Part shown: positions 53,827 to 63,651 of the stretch, one piece after another | Numbering within the stretch: position 1 is the stretch's first letter | How the letters are laid out: each line of letters opens with the position of its first letter | Source of the DNA: Colias croceus | Taxonomy: Eukaryota; Arthropoda; Insecta; Lepidoptera; Pieridae | Length of the DNA: 64,000 nucleotides | Assembly: GCF_905220415.1 (NCBI RefSeq) | Contig: NC_059551.1 | Span: forward strand, 1,560,001 to 1,624,000 | Reading direction: 5' to 3' | Made by a program: the position numbers and the translations under genes | Notes under the pieces: model-generated | Told to the model about the DNA's origin: nothing | The model's input: only the letters and a program-made list of their open reading frames with translations | Databases searched by the model: none

Positions 53827-56643
53827 CTATGATAATGTAAAAGTATTAAAAATCAAATTTCGATTATTTTCATTAGATAGCTCAATTTCACGACAATAAT
53901 GTTTAAAAAATGTATCGGAGGATTTCCAATTTCCTCGTGATAATATTTCATCTATAGGCTGATTCTCCAGCCATCCTAATGATGCTACCGCCGATCTACA
54001 GCTGCCTGGAGAAGCATTTATTCCGCTGTCTCTGAGTACAGAGCGTACCCAATTCCCAATCACTGTACGGGAAGCAGCTTTAGTTTTGTTACCGAATGTT
54101 ATGAATAGGTTTTTTAAATTATTAGCTTCACTACGTTTTGAATAACTCTTTTGTATTAAAAGCCGTACAAAAGTGACTGGACAGATGTTTTTATCCGGAT
54201 GTTTCGTAAGTTTCCAAGCTGATTGACGAGAACTATGAGTATCTGTTTTTGAACCAAAGGCTGGTATTAGGTAGATGTTTTCACCATTATCAAAGAAACT
54301 ATTATCAGATATATTTAACAAAGTAAGATCATGAACCCGTCGTCCTGAAGCTAGTAATAATATCGTAGCTGCTCTACGAGAAATATCAAATAGGGTATCC
54401 TTTAGCGGGTTAGACGAGAGCCACTCAAGAACAGTTCTCGGATCCCATATAATCAACGGTCTAACAGCCTTAGGGTTACAGGCGCCAATTGCTTTAAGGG
54501 TATGTTTAATAATAAAATTTGAAAATGACTCTTTTTCTATATGAGGACCGCAGAATGTTAAAATAGCTGATTTATGGACCAGTATCGTGCTGTATGATAA
54601 TTTTTCATTTACGTTAAGATGTATTAAAAAACGGGCGATATCCTCTGGCTTTGGACACTTTGGATTTACTGAACAATTGACACACCAGGATAGCCATCTT
54701 CTGAGGGCTGGCGTATACGTTGATAATGTGGAAACTCGCCAGCTTCTCTTTAACAGGTTCTTTTCCTGCTCTGACCAATCTTTTATTAGTTCGCCCCACC
54801 CCCAATCCTCCAAACTTTCAGGGTTAATGTCTGCACTTGTGGTGGGGGTAACAGTGTCGTTACATCTATCAGCACTTCTGGCAGGTTCATGATCTGGTAC
54901 GGGTGTTCCAGGGCTCTGACCTTCAGGTCCTGGAGCCAAAACGCCTTCGGCCATTCTGGGACTACTACAAGATACGTTCCCGTTGCACTGTTTAGATGTG
55001 CTAGCACCCGTGGTATGAGGCTTGGCGGTGGGAATACCCATGCTAGCTGATACTTCCATGGCCTGCTGAAGGCGTCTATATAACTTGCTGATAGATCTCT
55101 GCAGTCTATCGACACGTATTCCTGTACTACTGCAGACTTTCTTGTAGCAAACAGGTCGATCTGGGGTTGTCCCCACTTCTGGAACACTTTCGCTGTTGCT
55201 CTTGGTAATAGATGCCACTCTGCTGGACGTTTTCCTCGTGATAGCCTGTCCGCTATTATATTGTACCGTCCCGGTAGGTAATATGCGCTCACCGTTATCT
55301 TGTAGCGGTCCACTATCTGTAACAACCTGGAAGTTAGTGTTAACAAGGCTATCGATTTCGTCCCCCCTTCTTTTCGAATATAAGCAATCAGTGTCCTGTT
55401 GTCTGACTGAATTAGAACGTGTGCATTGCGCAACAGTTCTACATTGTTCTCTATAGCCGTTACTACGGCGTATAGCTCTTTTTTGTTGCAATGCCACCTT
55501 CTCTGACGGACTGACCAGACTCCTGACATAGTCTTCCCATTCAATTGGGCTCCCCAACCAAAGTCCGAAGCATCCGTCGCCAGGAAATGGGTGGCAGGTT
55601 TTTTGTGTATTGGCATGCTGTGCCGGGTAGCTCCGCGCCACCACGTCATCTCTTGTGCCACAATGGCTGGGACTGGCAGTTTCTGTCGCGATCTCTTCTT
55701 GTTGAAGCGACGCAGAAAGATCTGCATTCTGCGACAATGTAATCGGCCCCGCGGGATAACGAAATTCGCAAAATTCAGTTGACCCAAAAGGCATTGTAGT
55801 TCTCGAAGGTTTACCTGTTGTTTCTTCAGAACCTGAGCTATGGCATAGTCCAGCTTGTCCCTCCTTTTCTCTGGTAGTGACATAACATTTTTTGCAGTCT
55901 GCCATCGTATGCCTAAATATTCCAAGTCTTGAGTGGGGGTCAAAACCGATTTTTGGTAGTTTATCTGCCATCCCAGATATTCCAAGTGCCGCACGGCTTC
56001 CGCAGCCTGACGACATAACTTGGACTGGTCCTGATTGACCAGAAGGTAGTCGTCTAGATACACTAGAACTCGACAACCTTTTGCACGCAGGGTCTCCGCG
56101 ACCCAACATGTTACTGAAGAGAAAAGGTACGGCGCTGACGCTAGGCCAAAGGGTAGGCACGTCATTTCGTAAAGTTGGAGCTGGTAACTTATTCTCATAA
56201 AAGGCCGGTGAGACTTGGCGCAGGCCAGGTGAAAATAGGCTGACGAGATGTCTAGCTTTACCATCCAGTCCCCTGGCTGGAGAAACTCGGGAACCGTGGA
56301 GTGCGAAATCAGGCGAAAATGCTTTGCATTTATAAATTTGTTCAGTTCCCGCAGGTCGAATATCGGACGCATAGTGCCGTCGCTTTTCTTCCTCAGAAAA
56401 AGCTTTGAAATAAAACTGGGAGTTCTTTTGGTGACGATCTTCAGTACACCTTGATCCAGAAGCTCCTGTATTGATTGAGACATTGCAGGGGACGGGGTTG
56501 TTGAATATTGTTTCATAATTTCCTTTGTTGGCATTATTAATGGTGGTTTTTTTACCAGGGGTAATCGAAAGTGTGTTATTGCCGAAATTATAAACTTGTT
56601 CGCGCCCAATGCTTGCCAACGGCTCTTGAAAGCTTTTAAACAA
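53827..56643 (-). CDS. DIRS tyrosine recombinase ORF (938 codons, overlapping the RT ORF)
   Basis: The C-terminal 330 residues form a tyrosine recombinase: an N-terminal core-binding part (LSTYTPALRRWLSWC, EDIARFLIHLNVNEKLSYST), then the catalytic region with RRAATILLLASGRRVHDLTL, SCRSAVASLGWL, LSRGNWKSSDTFFKHYCREI. Arg in GRR, Arg in SCRS, a Trp in the H/W position and the Tyr of HYC fit the catalytic set. The frame stays open for about 600 further codons across the whole reverse transcriptase gene in another frame. That upstream part looks unlike a known domain and may be an overlap without function, or an N-terminal extension. Overlapping ORFs are known in DIRS elements. Confidence 0.8.
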   Translation of the reverse strand: MFKSFQEPLASIGREQVYNFGNNTLSITPGKKTTINNANKGNYETIFNNPVPCNVSINTGASGSRCTEDRHQKNSQFYFKAFSEEEKRRHYASDIRPAGTEQIYKCKAFSPDFALHGSRVSPARGLDGKARHLVSLFSPGLRQVSPAFYENKLPAPTLRNDVPTLWPSVSAVPFLFSNMLGRGDPACKRLSSSSVSRRLPSGQSGPVQVMSSGCGSRAALGISGMADKLPKIGFDPHSRLGIFRHTMADCKKCYVTTREKEGQAGLCHSSGSEETTGKPSRTTMPFGSTEFCEFRYPAGPITLSQNADLSASLQQEEIATETASPSHCGTRDDVVARSYPAQHANTQKTCHPFPGDGCFGLWLGSPIEWEDYVRSLVSPSEKVALQQKRAIRRSNGYREQCRTVAQCTRSNSVRQQDTDCLYSKRRGDEIDSLVNTNFQVVTDSGPLQDNGERILPTGTVQYNSGQAITRKTSSRVASITKSNSESVPEVGTTPDRPVCYKKVCSSTGIRVDRLQRSISKLYRRLQQAMEVSASMGIPTAKPHTTGASTSKQCNGNVSCSSPRMAEGVLAPGPEGQSPGTPVPDHEPARSADRCNDTVTPTTSADINPESLEDWGWGELIKDWSEQEKNLLKRSWRVSTLSTYTPALRRWLSWCVNCSVNPKCPKPEDIARFLIHLNVNEKLSYSTILVHKSAILTFCGPHIEKESFSNFIIKHTLKAIGACNPKAVRPLIIWDPRTVLEWLSSNPLKDTLFDISRRAATILLLASGRRVHDLTLLNISDNSFFDNGENIYLIPAFGSKTDTHSSRQSAWKLTKHPDKNICPVTFVRLLIQKSYSKRSEANNLKNLFITFGNKTKAASRTVIGNWVRSVLRDSGINASPGSCRSAVASLGWLENQPIDEILSRGNWKSSDTFFKHYCREIELSNENNRNLIFNTFTLS
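54786..56609 (-). CDS. DIRS reverse transcriptase - RNase H - methyltransferase-like ORF
   Basis: 607 aa. Reverse transcriptase motifs: FLRKKSDGTMRPIFDLRELN, MVKLDISSAYFHL, CLPFGLASAPYLFS, RVLVYLDDYLL and YLGIRW. RNase H follows: HFLATDASDFGWGAQLNG, NKKELYAVVTAIE, IQSDNRTLIAYI, PGRYNIIADRLSR. The last 150 residues (DLFATRKSAVVQEYVS, DAFSRPWKYQLAWVFPPPSL) match the DAM-methyltransferase-like region usual in DIRS elements. No stop or frameshift was found. Its 3' end overlaps the recombinase ORF. Confidence 0.88.
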   Translation of the reverse strand: MGANKFIISAITHFRLPLVKKPPLIMPTKEIMKQYSTTPSPAMSQSIQELLDQGVLKIVTKRTPSFISKLFLRKKSDGTMRPIFDLRELNKFINAKHFRLISHSTVPEFLQPGDWMVKLDISSAYFHLACAKSHRPFMRISYQLQLYEMTCLPFGLASAPYLFSSVTCWVAETLRAKGCRVLVYLDDYLLVNQDQSKLCRQAAEAVRHLEYLGWQINYQKSVLTPTQDLEYLGIRWQTAKNVMSLPEKRRDKLDYAIAQVLKKQQVNLRELQCLLGQLNFANFVIPRGRLHCRRMQIFLRRFNKKRSRQKLPVPAIVAQEMTWWRGATRHSMPIHKKPATHFLATDASDFGWGAQLNGKTMSGVWSVRQRRWHCNKKELYAVVTAIENNVELLRNAHVLIQSDNRTLIAYIRKEGGTKSIALLTLTSRLLQIVDRYKITVSAYYLPGRYNIIADRLSRGKRPAEWHLLPRATAKVFQKWGQPQIDLFATRKSAVVQEYVSIDCRDLSASYIDAFSRPWKYQLAWVFPPPSLIPRVLAHLNSATGTYLVVVPEWPKAFWLQDLKVRALEHPYQIMNLPEVLIDVTTLLPPPQVQTLTLKVWRIGGGAN

Positions 56644-56667
56644 CCCCCCCTGAAGTGTGTCGGATAG

Positions 56668-57903
56668 TCACTTCCTATCTTCTTTGTTTCGAAAGGAATT
56701 ATTTTTCGTTTGTTTAAAATTATTTGTCTTTTTAAAATTACCTTGCGAATTTTTAAATGTATCTCGAGTAACGTTTTTATTCGAACGGTATTGAGCCTTG
56801 GAAGTAGAAGGTATCGAATCCTTGTACTTCTTTTTAAGTGGTTCCGTTTTTTTATAAATTTGTGATTGTGAGGGCAGTAACCAAAAGTGAGGGCCGCCTA
56901 GCGATTGTATAAACGTTAAGAGTTTAGTCTTATTAAATAAATGTTCTTCGCTCCGAGGGATATTCCTAAGCGCGCTTTGAATATTTTTATCCATAATTCC
57001 GTCTAATAATCTTTTTCTCCTAATTTCGATACACTCTGCTCTTTTACCGCACACAATTTGTAATGTTTGTTCCGATAGCTTATATGACGGAGATGAAGTA
57101 CCAAACGCGTCAGAAATTTTTTTAAAAAGTTTATCTGGATTAAGTTCTGATTGACAATTGTGGGCCCAATTAATGAGCTCCTGTAAGCCCGATTGTAATA
57201 ATTCCCTTTGTTGTAATAATGCATTTGTAACCGCGGCCATAATTTCTTCGGTTGATGCTAAGAAATCTTTACCTTTGTTTAAAGAACACATTTCGTCGTT
57301 AATTTTTAAACTACAAAAACCTGGCGCGGCTAGCATGTCCGTTAATGCTTTGGAATAGCGAATATGAGGCCACGTTGGCGAATTAAATTGTTGAAGCTCG
57401 ATTAATTGACGTAATAATTTTTCATTCGCGGGTTTAAGAACTTTTTTCTCGTCAAAAACCGTTTTACAAACTCCTAAATCTATTGATTTGCTTGTACTCG
57501 TTGATGGATTCGACAAAAATTCGATATTTTCGGTTGCGGGTACTTCAACATTATTATTAGACTCTTTTATATTTTGAGCACTTTGTTGCTGCATTAAATA
57601 ATTTGTAAGAAAACTGACCTGGGCATATAGTACGTCGATCCGAGGATCGGCGGTTACCTCAGTACTCGATTTTTGTTTCTTGGTCGTCGGCACGTCGACC
57701 TCCGGGTCCGAGTCGCTGTCACTCGAACTTGAAGTACATTTCTTCCGTTTGTTGTCGCTCCGGCTCGCTGACGAGGGCGAAGCAGCAGAACAATGACCTT
57801 CTGAGTCCCTCGGGGCCCCAGAAGGCTCCTCGAAGTCGTCGTTAGGTGGCGAATTCATTACGAACAGTAACGGTTGACTTTGAAAAATTATTAAATTATT
57901 CAC
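56668..57903 (-). CDS. DIRS gag-like ORF
   Basis: 411 aa. A Ser/Asp/Glu-rich N-terminus (SSSDSDSDPEVDVPTTKKQK) is followed by a helical middle (NEKLLRQLIELQQFNSPTWP, LINWAHNCQSELNPDKLF) and a basic Lys/Asn-rich C-terminus. It sits in the first ORF position of DIRS elements and is annotated as gag by position and composition. The start could be the second Met (FVMNSPPNDD), about 15 codons in. It is separated from the next ORF by about 60 bases. Confidence 0.7.
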   Translation of the reverse strand: MNNLIIFQSQPLLFVMNSPPNDDFEEPSGAPRDSEGHCSAASPSSASRSDNKRKKCTSSSSDSDSDPEVDVPTTKKQKSSTEVTADPRIDVLYAQVSFLTNYLMQQQSAQNIKESNNNVEVPATENIEFLSNPSTSTSKSIDLGVCKTVFDEKKVLKPANEKLLRQLIELQQFNSPTWPHIRYSKALTDMLAAPGFCSLKINDEMCSLNKGKDFLASTEEIMAAVTNALLQQRELLQSGLQELINWAHNCQSELNPDKLFKKISDAFGTSSPSYKLSEQTLQIVCGKRAECIEIRRKRLLDGIMDKNIQSALRNIPRSEEHLFNKTKLLTFIQSLGGPHFWLLPSQSQIYKKTEPLKKKYKDSIPSTSKAQYRSNKNVTRDTFKNSQGNFKKTNNFKQTKNNSFRNKEDRK

Positions 57904-58811
57904 ACACTAGCACTATAAACTTTTGAACACTTGTACACTAGTAATGCTTATTGAAACGACCGCCTATGGCGAGAGTACACAACGCTATGATTCGAAAAAT
58001 GAATTTGGTTCCCCCATCACCTTGCTGGTGACAGCGACGACCTCTAGCGGAATAAATTGGAACTAGAGTTTGTATGTAGTCTATAGAAATCATTCCGTAT
58101 CTATGGTTGAGTATACATTGCTTCTTCATAACAATGCTGTATGTTTTCCAGAGGCACATTAATAATAGATTTTTACAAATGTTCGTATACAAAAAAAATA
58201 ACACGAATATTAGCGCAACAAGATTTTACTGTTGCCGTCGAAAATATAAATTTACACGAACAATATCGTAAGTGACATTACTGACCATAGCTTGACCTAC
58301 ACTAGTATAGTAAAATGCATCCAGCTTAATTATAATGAAGCCCTTGGGACTACTTAAATTTTGCTGAAATAACCAGATAGCTGAAAAAATTAGCTTCCAT
58401 ATGCGATATTAAAAGTCTCTGATACTTGTTGTTTAATGGAGTTATTAAGGAAAAATGGTTTTTTATTTTTCCTGAACATTTACACTTTTACGATTACCGG
58501 ATTATTCGCGGGGGGCATCGAAATTAATTCGCGATGAAGTAATATTTTAAACCTACGCGCTACAGTTCCTCGGTTCCCGTGAATGGGTAATCTAGGAAAA
58601 CTTACAAATCTAGGAATGGCAAGTCACTAAGAGAATTAGTGTACTTACAGGATTTTCATTTCGGCCTTTCTTGCAGTATCAATGTTCGGATACCCTTCGC
58701 GTTGCGGCGGCCAATAGATGTAGGTTCTTGGTCCCCGTCGTCGTCCCTCCGATGGAATGGCAATTCTCGATGCTTGTAGTTTCGCGTTCCGAGAGACGGC
58801 TCTCGAGGATC

Positions 58812-58829
58812 ATCCTACCGACTGCGCCA
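58812..58829 (-). other. Primer-binding site, tRNA-Ser
   Basis: The plus strand reads ATCCTACCGACTGCGCCA, the 3' end of a typical insect tRNA-Ser including CCA. So the element strand is complementary to that tRNA, as in the 17.6/297 group. Confidence 0.75.
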
Positions 58830-59121
58830 ATTATATCGACCGGCCCGCGAAGGCGCAAAAAAAACCGAAATTTACTTTAAATTATTTATTGTAAAAAAAA
58901 TTACATAATAAATTACTCCTAACTTAACCTACGTCCCTCCCGTTCGATGTTAGAACTAAGAGTGCTCGTCCTCCTCGGCGGGGTAGCTGCAGCGTCGCGG
59001 TGGCGATGATTGCCGCAACACTCTCTGGAAGCGCAGGTGTGCGCGATGTCGCAATTCCTAACAGGTGCAGCTTCTTGGGTGGCCCCATGCATCCTCTAAT
59101 CTTATATGTAGGTACATAACA
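58829..59121 (-). repeat. 5' LTR of the endogenous retrovirus
   Basis: Same 293 bases as the other LTR, no difference noticed. Its inner edge shares one base with the primer-binding site. Confidence 0.9.
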
Positions 59122-59125
59122 AGTG

Positions 59126-60311
59126 TCTATGGGGACACAGAGCAAACATTAAACATTCATCACACAAATATTTGCCCCGGGTGGGAATCAAACCCACAAC
59201 CTCTGGATTGGAAGGCAGGGCCACTACCAAGCAAGCCAACCGGTAAGTCAAAAATTGGGATAGGTTATAATATTACTTAGGTAAAAAGAAGATGAATAGT
59301 ATAGGTTTAGGTAGTAGCATTACCCCATTTAGACAAGGTCAGGAGGGATGTAATGGGACTAAAAGATTAATAAATATGAATAATATTTCTTCATGAATCG
59401 TTTTCTATTATAATTCGGTATAAAGTACATTTTTGTTAAGGTGCCTACCAACGAGCAGACGATTTCTTACAATTTACCGTCACGCCTTTCTGCTCACATG
59501 TTTTAATCAGGCACTGGCAAATTCAACGCTTTCTAATTACAATTTTATTGTTTAAACCCGAAATAAAAAGTATTAATATTATCCCAAAAACTAGTAACAA
59601 AGTAAAAATAATTATCGGCTTCAAAAGAAGAAATACAAAATCTACATTTTTGTTGAAATTATCTTAGAAATTATACACCACCTATCGTGGAAAGTCTAAA
59701 GCACCAAAAATTATAATTATATACGTACATTTACTTGTTGAATTTCCAAATTCCAACTCCTGCGCTTCTCCCGCGTATTATTTGTTTTGCTCTAAATAAA
59801 TAATGTAGGTAAATAATTAAGTAGTAATTTGTCATTATTCTTAATTCAAATCATTCAAATTGCGCGGGTATTTTAAAATGGTCCGGTTTTTTTTCCTTTT
59901 TTTAACACTGGAACTCTACTGTTTACTTAGACTGTATAACATATTTCAGAAAGATAAAAAAATACAAGTCATATTTATTACAGATTCGTCACACGTATCT
60001 ACATATTACAAAGATATTAGATAATTTATCATATTCCCATTATTAATTATTATCAATGATTGTAATTTTTACGAAAATCCAATAACTATTTTCTTTAGTT
60101 GAATATTGATCGTGAAACGGAACGGAACGCGAATTGACACAAACGTCCTTGATTGACATTGTGTGAACAGCTGAGAAGTGAGAAGTTTTTTAAATCACGG
60201 ACACGAAGTACGAATTTGACCCTCGAACTCACAACTCAGTTATCAGAGAAATAACATCGAGAGAACATTGAATAGTAAATAATATCTAGAATTTTCTTTG
60301 ATTCAGAAAAA
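59126..60311. other. Intergenic, Pgm promoter side
   Basis: Bases 59167-59245 read as a degenerate tRNA-like, minus-strand SINE head (CCCGGGTGGGAATCAAACCC). The rest is AT-rich without exons. The Pgm 5' UTR probably starts between about 60130 and 60300, but no TATA box or initiator was convincing. Confidence 0.4.
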
Positions 60312-63300
60312 ATGGCTAGTGTTGTTACAATAAGTACTAAGCCGTTTGAAGGGCAAAAGCCGGGTACAAGTGGTTTACGCAAAAAAGTTAAAGTTTTCTT
60401 ACAAGAAAACTACACTGAAAACTTTATTCAGAGTATTTTGGATGCGAACAAGGACTCGATAGTTGGTTCAACGCTCGTTGTAGGCGGTGATGGAAGATAT
60501 CTCGTCAAAGAAGTTGTTGATAAGATCATAAAGATCGCTGCTGGCAATGGAGTGAGTTTTTTTTATATATTTAAATATGTAAAACTTGTTGATTACTTTA
60601 TTTGGCGTTTTGTTTCATTAGATGTTAAATGTTATTATACAAACCTTCAAATTAAAATAATATTTATTGTTTAATTCTAGGTTGCAAAACTTCTTGTTGG
60701 TCAAAATGGAATCTTGTCAACTCCGGCAGTCTCCCATTTAATCAGAAAGTACAAAACTTTAGGTAAGTCATGCATTGAATGAAATAGTTATTGCAATAAG
60801 AAAAAAAAAGAGTAACTTAATGATTCAAATCTATCATAATTGATAAAATACTTAGTGCCCAGGTACTTACTTAACCCATCGAGCCCCCAGCGGTCCGATT
60901 GGTCCACGACACGATAGATTTTCTATTGTGTCTGTGGTTCCGGGGGCTGAATTATTAAAAAGAATTGACTTCTATTTACTCACACACTACTCACAAACCC
61001 AAAATCATACCCTAGTTACAAATTAAACAGTTAAATCAGTTCTTATACAATAAAAATTATATCATAATATCACTACATAGTATAAAACAAAGTCGCGTTC
61101 TCCGTCCCTATGTCCCTTTGTATGCTTCTTTAAAACTACACAATGGATTTTAATGCGGTTTTTTTAATAGATAGAGTTATTCAAGAGGAAGGTTTTAGTA
61201 TATAATTTATTTGGATGTAGACAAAGCGGGCGAAGCTGCGGGAGGTAAGCTAGTAGTTAATAATTTAAAATTATTTTTTCTGATAGTAGCAAAACTGATA
61301 AAATCTAGATTATATAAGATACTAGCTTACTGCTCGTGGCTTCGCCCGCTTTGACTTAAACCTAATAAATGATATACTAAAACCTTCCTCTTGAATCACT
61401 CTATCAATTAAAAAAAACCGCAATAAAATCGTTTGCGTAGTTTTCAAGATTTAAGCATACAAAGGGACATAGGGATAGAGTGAGCGACTTTGTTTTATAA
61501 TATGTAGTGATTTATAATCAAAATATTTTTTATCAGCAATCATGACATACTAGAATTTCCTCATTGAGTCATCAGTATTTAATAATCCTGATATCTTTAT
61601 GAGATTTGTGATGACTTGGCAAAATTGATTTCAAATGTGTTTATATTCCAAGGTTGTCACTAGAAAAGCTATTGAGTGTGTGAATAATTTTTATTTATAA
61701 ATTATCTACCCTCGCAGTTTTACCCGCGCCGTTCCGCTCCTGTTGGTCTGGCGTAATGATATAATATAGCCTTCCTCGATAAATGGGCTATATAACACCA
61801 AAATATTTTTTCAAATCGGACCAATAGTTCCTGAGACTAGCACATTCAAACACACAAACAAACTCTTCAGCTTTATAATATTAGTTTATTTATAAATATG
61901 GGATGTGGTTTTGGTTTTGATATTCCCACTTTGAAAAGTGATACTGAAAATGTTTGTTATCTATGTTCTAATAATATAATATGCAATTTAATTTGCATTG
62001 AAATTATAACAACCATCTACTTTTTCGTTAAATTTAACTTTTATAATTATTATCAGTAGTTTGAGATCATAGAAATGGAGTCGTATCAATCAGGCATATG
62101 CCAAATAATTTTTCAATCCTTGGTTTATATCGATGAATAACTAATAAGTTATTCAAATAAGTCATTCATCGAATAACGTATTAAACTACCATTTCAAAAA
62201 TGTATTGTAATTGTCCGTATTTGAAAGTTTAAAGGTGACATTTTAATATGTTCGTGTAATACCTACTTTATTGGACGGATAAATTTTAACCAAGGATTTA
62301 AAAATCAGAGGAATGTTTGGATTGCAGAAATACACATGCCAAAATTTAACAAATACTACTATTTATTACTAATCATTATATTAATAGCTCTTCTGCTTAA
62401 CTCAACTCTGTATTGAATATTTAAAATTTACCTTCATTTTTATGCTTTACTAGCTTTCCGCCCACGGCTCCGAGCGCGTTTTCAAAGAAAAACCCGCATA
62501 GTTCCCGTTCCCTTGGGATTTCCGGGATAAAACATATCCTATGTAATCCAAGTTACCCTCTTGATGTCTGCCAAATTTAATTGTAATCGGTTCAGTAGTA
62601 TTTGCGTGAAAGAGTAACAAACACACACACACACATCCTCACTTTTCGTATTTATAATATTTGTAGGATTCTGTCTATTTGTATGCTTTATTCTAATAAA
62701 CATATTTCTCCTCTCCTCAGGTGGTATTGTCCTCACAGCGTCACACAACCCCGGCGGCATCAACAACGACTTCGGCATAAAGTTCAACTGTAGCAATGGA
62801 GGCCCCGCACCAGACCACACAACAAATGAGATTTACAAGCTTAGTACAGCCATCACGCAGTACAAAATTGTGCCTGATATACAGTGTAGTGTGGAGAAGA
62901 TTGGCGTTCAGAAGTTTAAGGTATGTTATTAATATATTTATTAGGAATTTGAATTGTTTGTGTGTAATGTTATTTCTTGAAAAAATATGAAAGTTTTTAA
63001 TGGGTGTATTAAATTTACGAAAATTGGTCATTTTGAAAAAAAAAAATTGTTTGTTTCAGCTAATTTCTAATCTGTGAACAATTTGTATTGGCATACCAGA
63101 TTTAAAACAAAATTGCTCTCTCATTTTAGTGTGATATAGTCATGTATTGTGTATATGATATTATAGTGATATAGTTAACTATCTGTATATAAAAAAAAAA
63201 ACAATTTTTTTTTTAATTACACATTATAATTTATAATAATGGCGTTGTGATTTAATTGTAAGATCGCCTTTTCAACAATGTTCAATCTCTAATTTTAAAT

Positions 63301-63531
63301 TAATATAAAAATTTAAGACAGCACCATCTTAATTAAAAATAAAGCTTACTTATTTGTGTTTAAAATATATTTTATAGGTCGGTGATAAAGACTTCGTGGT
63401 CGAAGTGATCGATTCTGTAAAGGATTATGTCGACTACATGAAGGAGATCTTTGACTTCCCGAAAATCAAGTCGTTGCTACAGGGCGCGGGCAAGAAGCCA
63501 TTTAATGTGCTTATTGATTCTATGAATGGAG
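60312..63531 (+). CDS. Pgm1: Phosphoglucomutase, first four coding exons (partial gene)
   Basis: Converts glucose-1-phosphate to glucose-6-phosphate in the cytosol, linking glycogen and trehalose metabolism with glycolysis. Exons 60312-60551, 60681-60762, 62721-62920 and 63378-63531 join in phase with GT-AG ends. The start is the first Met (AAAAAATGGCT). The protein begins MASVVTISTKPFEGQKPGTS and contains GTSGLRKKV, VGGDGRYLVKEVVDKI, ILSTPAVSHLIR, the active-site phosphoserine loop LTASHNPGG, then DFGIKFNCSNGGPAP and FDFPKIKSLL. It is cut at the window end at about residue 225 of an expected 560; the metal-binding and substrate loops lie beyond. Confidence 0.96.
60882..60950. repeat. Hairpin repeat, copy 3
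   Basis: Contains CACGATAGATTTTCTATTGTG and ends GGTTCCGGGGGCTGA. It lies in Pgm intron 2. Same family as 15180-15258. Confidence 0.65.
61070..61253 (+). mobile_element. Helitron-like element, TCACTACATA family
   Basis: TCACTACATAG start, GAGGAAGGTTTTAGTATATA body and GGTAAGCTAG end. It lies in Pgm intron 2, next to an inverted copy. Confidence 0.7.
61322..61510 (-). mobile_element. Helitron-like element, TCACTACATA family, inverted copy
   Basis: CTAG at 61322 after A and TATGTAGTGA end before T. It forms a large inverted repeat with 61070-61253. Confidence 0.7.
61706..61885 (-). mobile_element. Helitron-like element, degenerate
   Basis: CCTGTTGGTCTGGCGTAATG and CAAACTCTTCAGCTTTATAA match the AAGCTGAAGAGTTT family; the CTAG end is mutated. 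Confidence 0.55.
62115..62308. mobile_element. MITE with TTTTTCAATCCTTGGTTTA ends, copy 2
   Basis: Same family as 10725-10895, with an internal duplication of the GAATAAC...GTTATTC block. Confidence 0.6.
62450..62668 (-). mobile_element. Helitron-like element in Pgm intron 2
   Basis: CTAG at 62450, CCCGTTCCCTTGGGATTTCC block, GTAGGA end before T. It ends about 50 bases before Pgm exon 62721. Confidence 0.7.
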
Positions 63532-63651
63532 GTATGACACATTTTTTTACATTTTTAGTTATTATCCTTATCCCGGTGAAGACAATTACATCTAACCAAA
63601 AGTCATTAAAATCCGTTCAGCCGATCTTCAGTTATAAAGAGAAATTAAGTA

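Larger units (their letters stand above)
53185..58163 (-). mobile_element. DIRS-type tyrosine-recombinase retrotransposon, apparently complete
   Basis: Coding frames on the minus strand are gag-like, reverse transcriptase/RNase H/methyltransferase and tyrosine recombinase, the DIRS set. The terminal repeats are inverted: 53250-53395 is the reverse of about 57998-58143. An internal complementary region at about 53430-53530 contains the complement of the left tip (CCTTTTCGGCACATAATATC...) joined to a copy of the right tip (TTAATGTGCCTCTGGAAAAC). This is the hallmark junction used to rebuild the ends in the DIRS replication model. No target duplication is expected or seen. Confidence 0.88.
50621..58516. 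mobile_element. 7.9-kb TIR-bounded insertion in the retroviral leader
   Basis: The inverted ends begin CCCCCGCGAATAATCCGG (22 bp matching in all) at 50621 and 58516. ATCGA occurs just outside both ends (50613-50617 and 58517-58521), a possible 5-bp duplication, though the tips differ by a base or two. Inside: a transposon-type exon (about 50999-51107), a decayed LINE and a complete DIRS. I could not place it in a named superfamily. Confidence 0.6.
43550..59121 (-). mobile_element. Errantivirus-like endogenous retrovirus, with a 7.9-kb insertion in its leader
   Basis: LTRs of 293 bp lie at 43550-43842 (3' LTR) and 58829-59121 (5' LTR) and look identical by eye. AGTG flanks both ends (43546-43549, 59122-59125), a 4-bp target duplication. 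A purine tract precedes the 3' LTR, and the primer-binding site is at 58812-58829. gag, pol and env are open in the order expected for insect Ty3/gypsy elements with env. The leader between the primer-binding site and gag is interrupted by the insertion at 50621-58516. The element without the insertion is about 7.7 kb. Confidence 0.9.

Noticed and set aside
58924..59145. 73-codon minus-strand frame in the LTR
   Set aside because: LTR sequence with no known coding role; chance frame.
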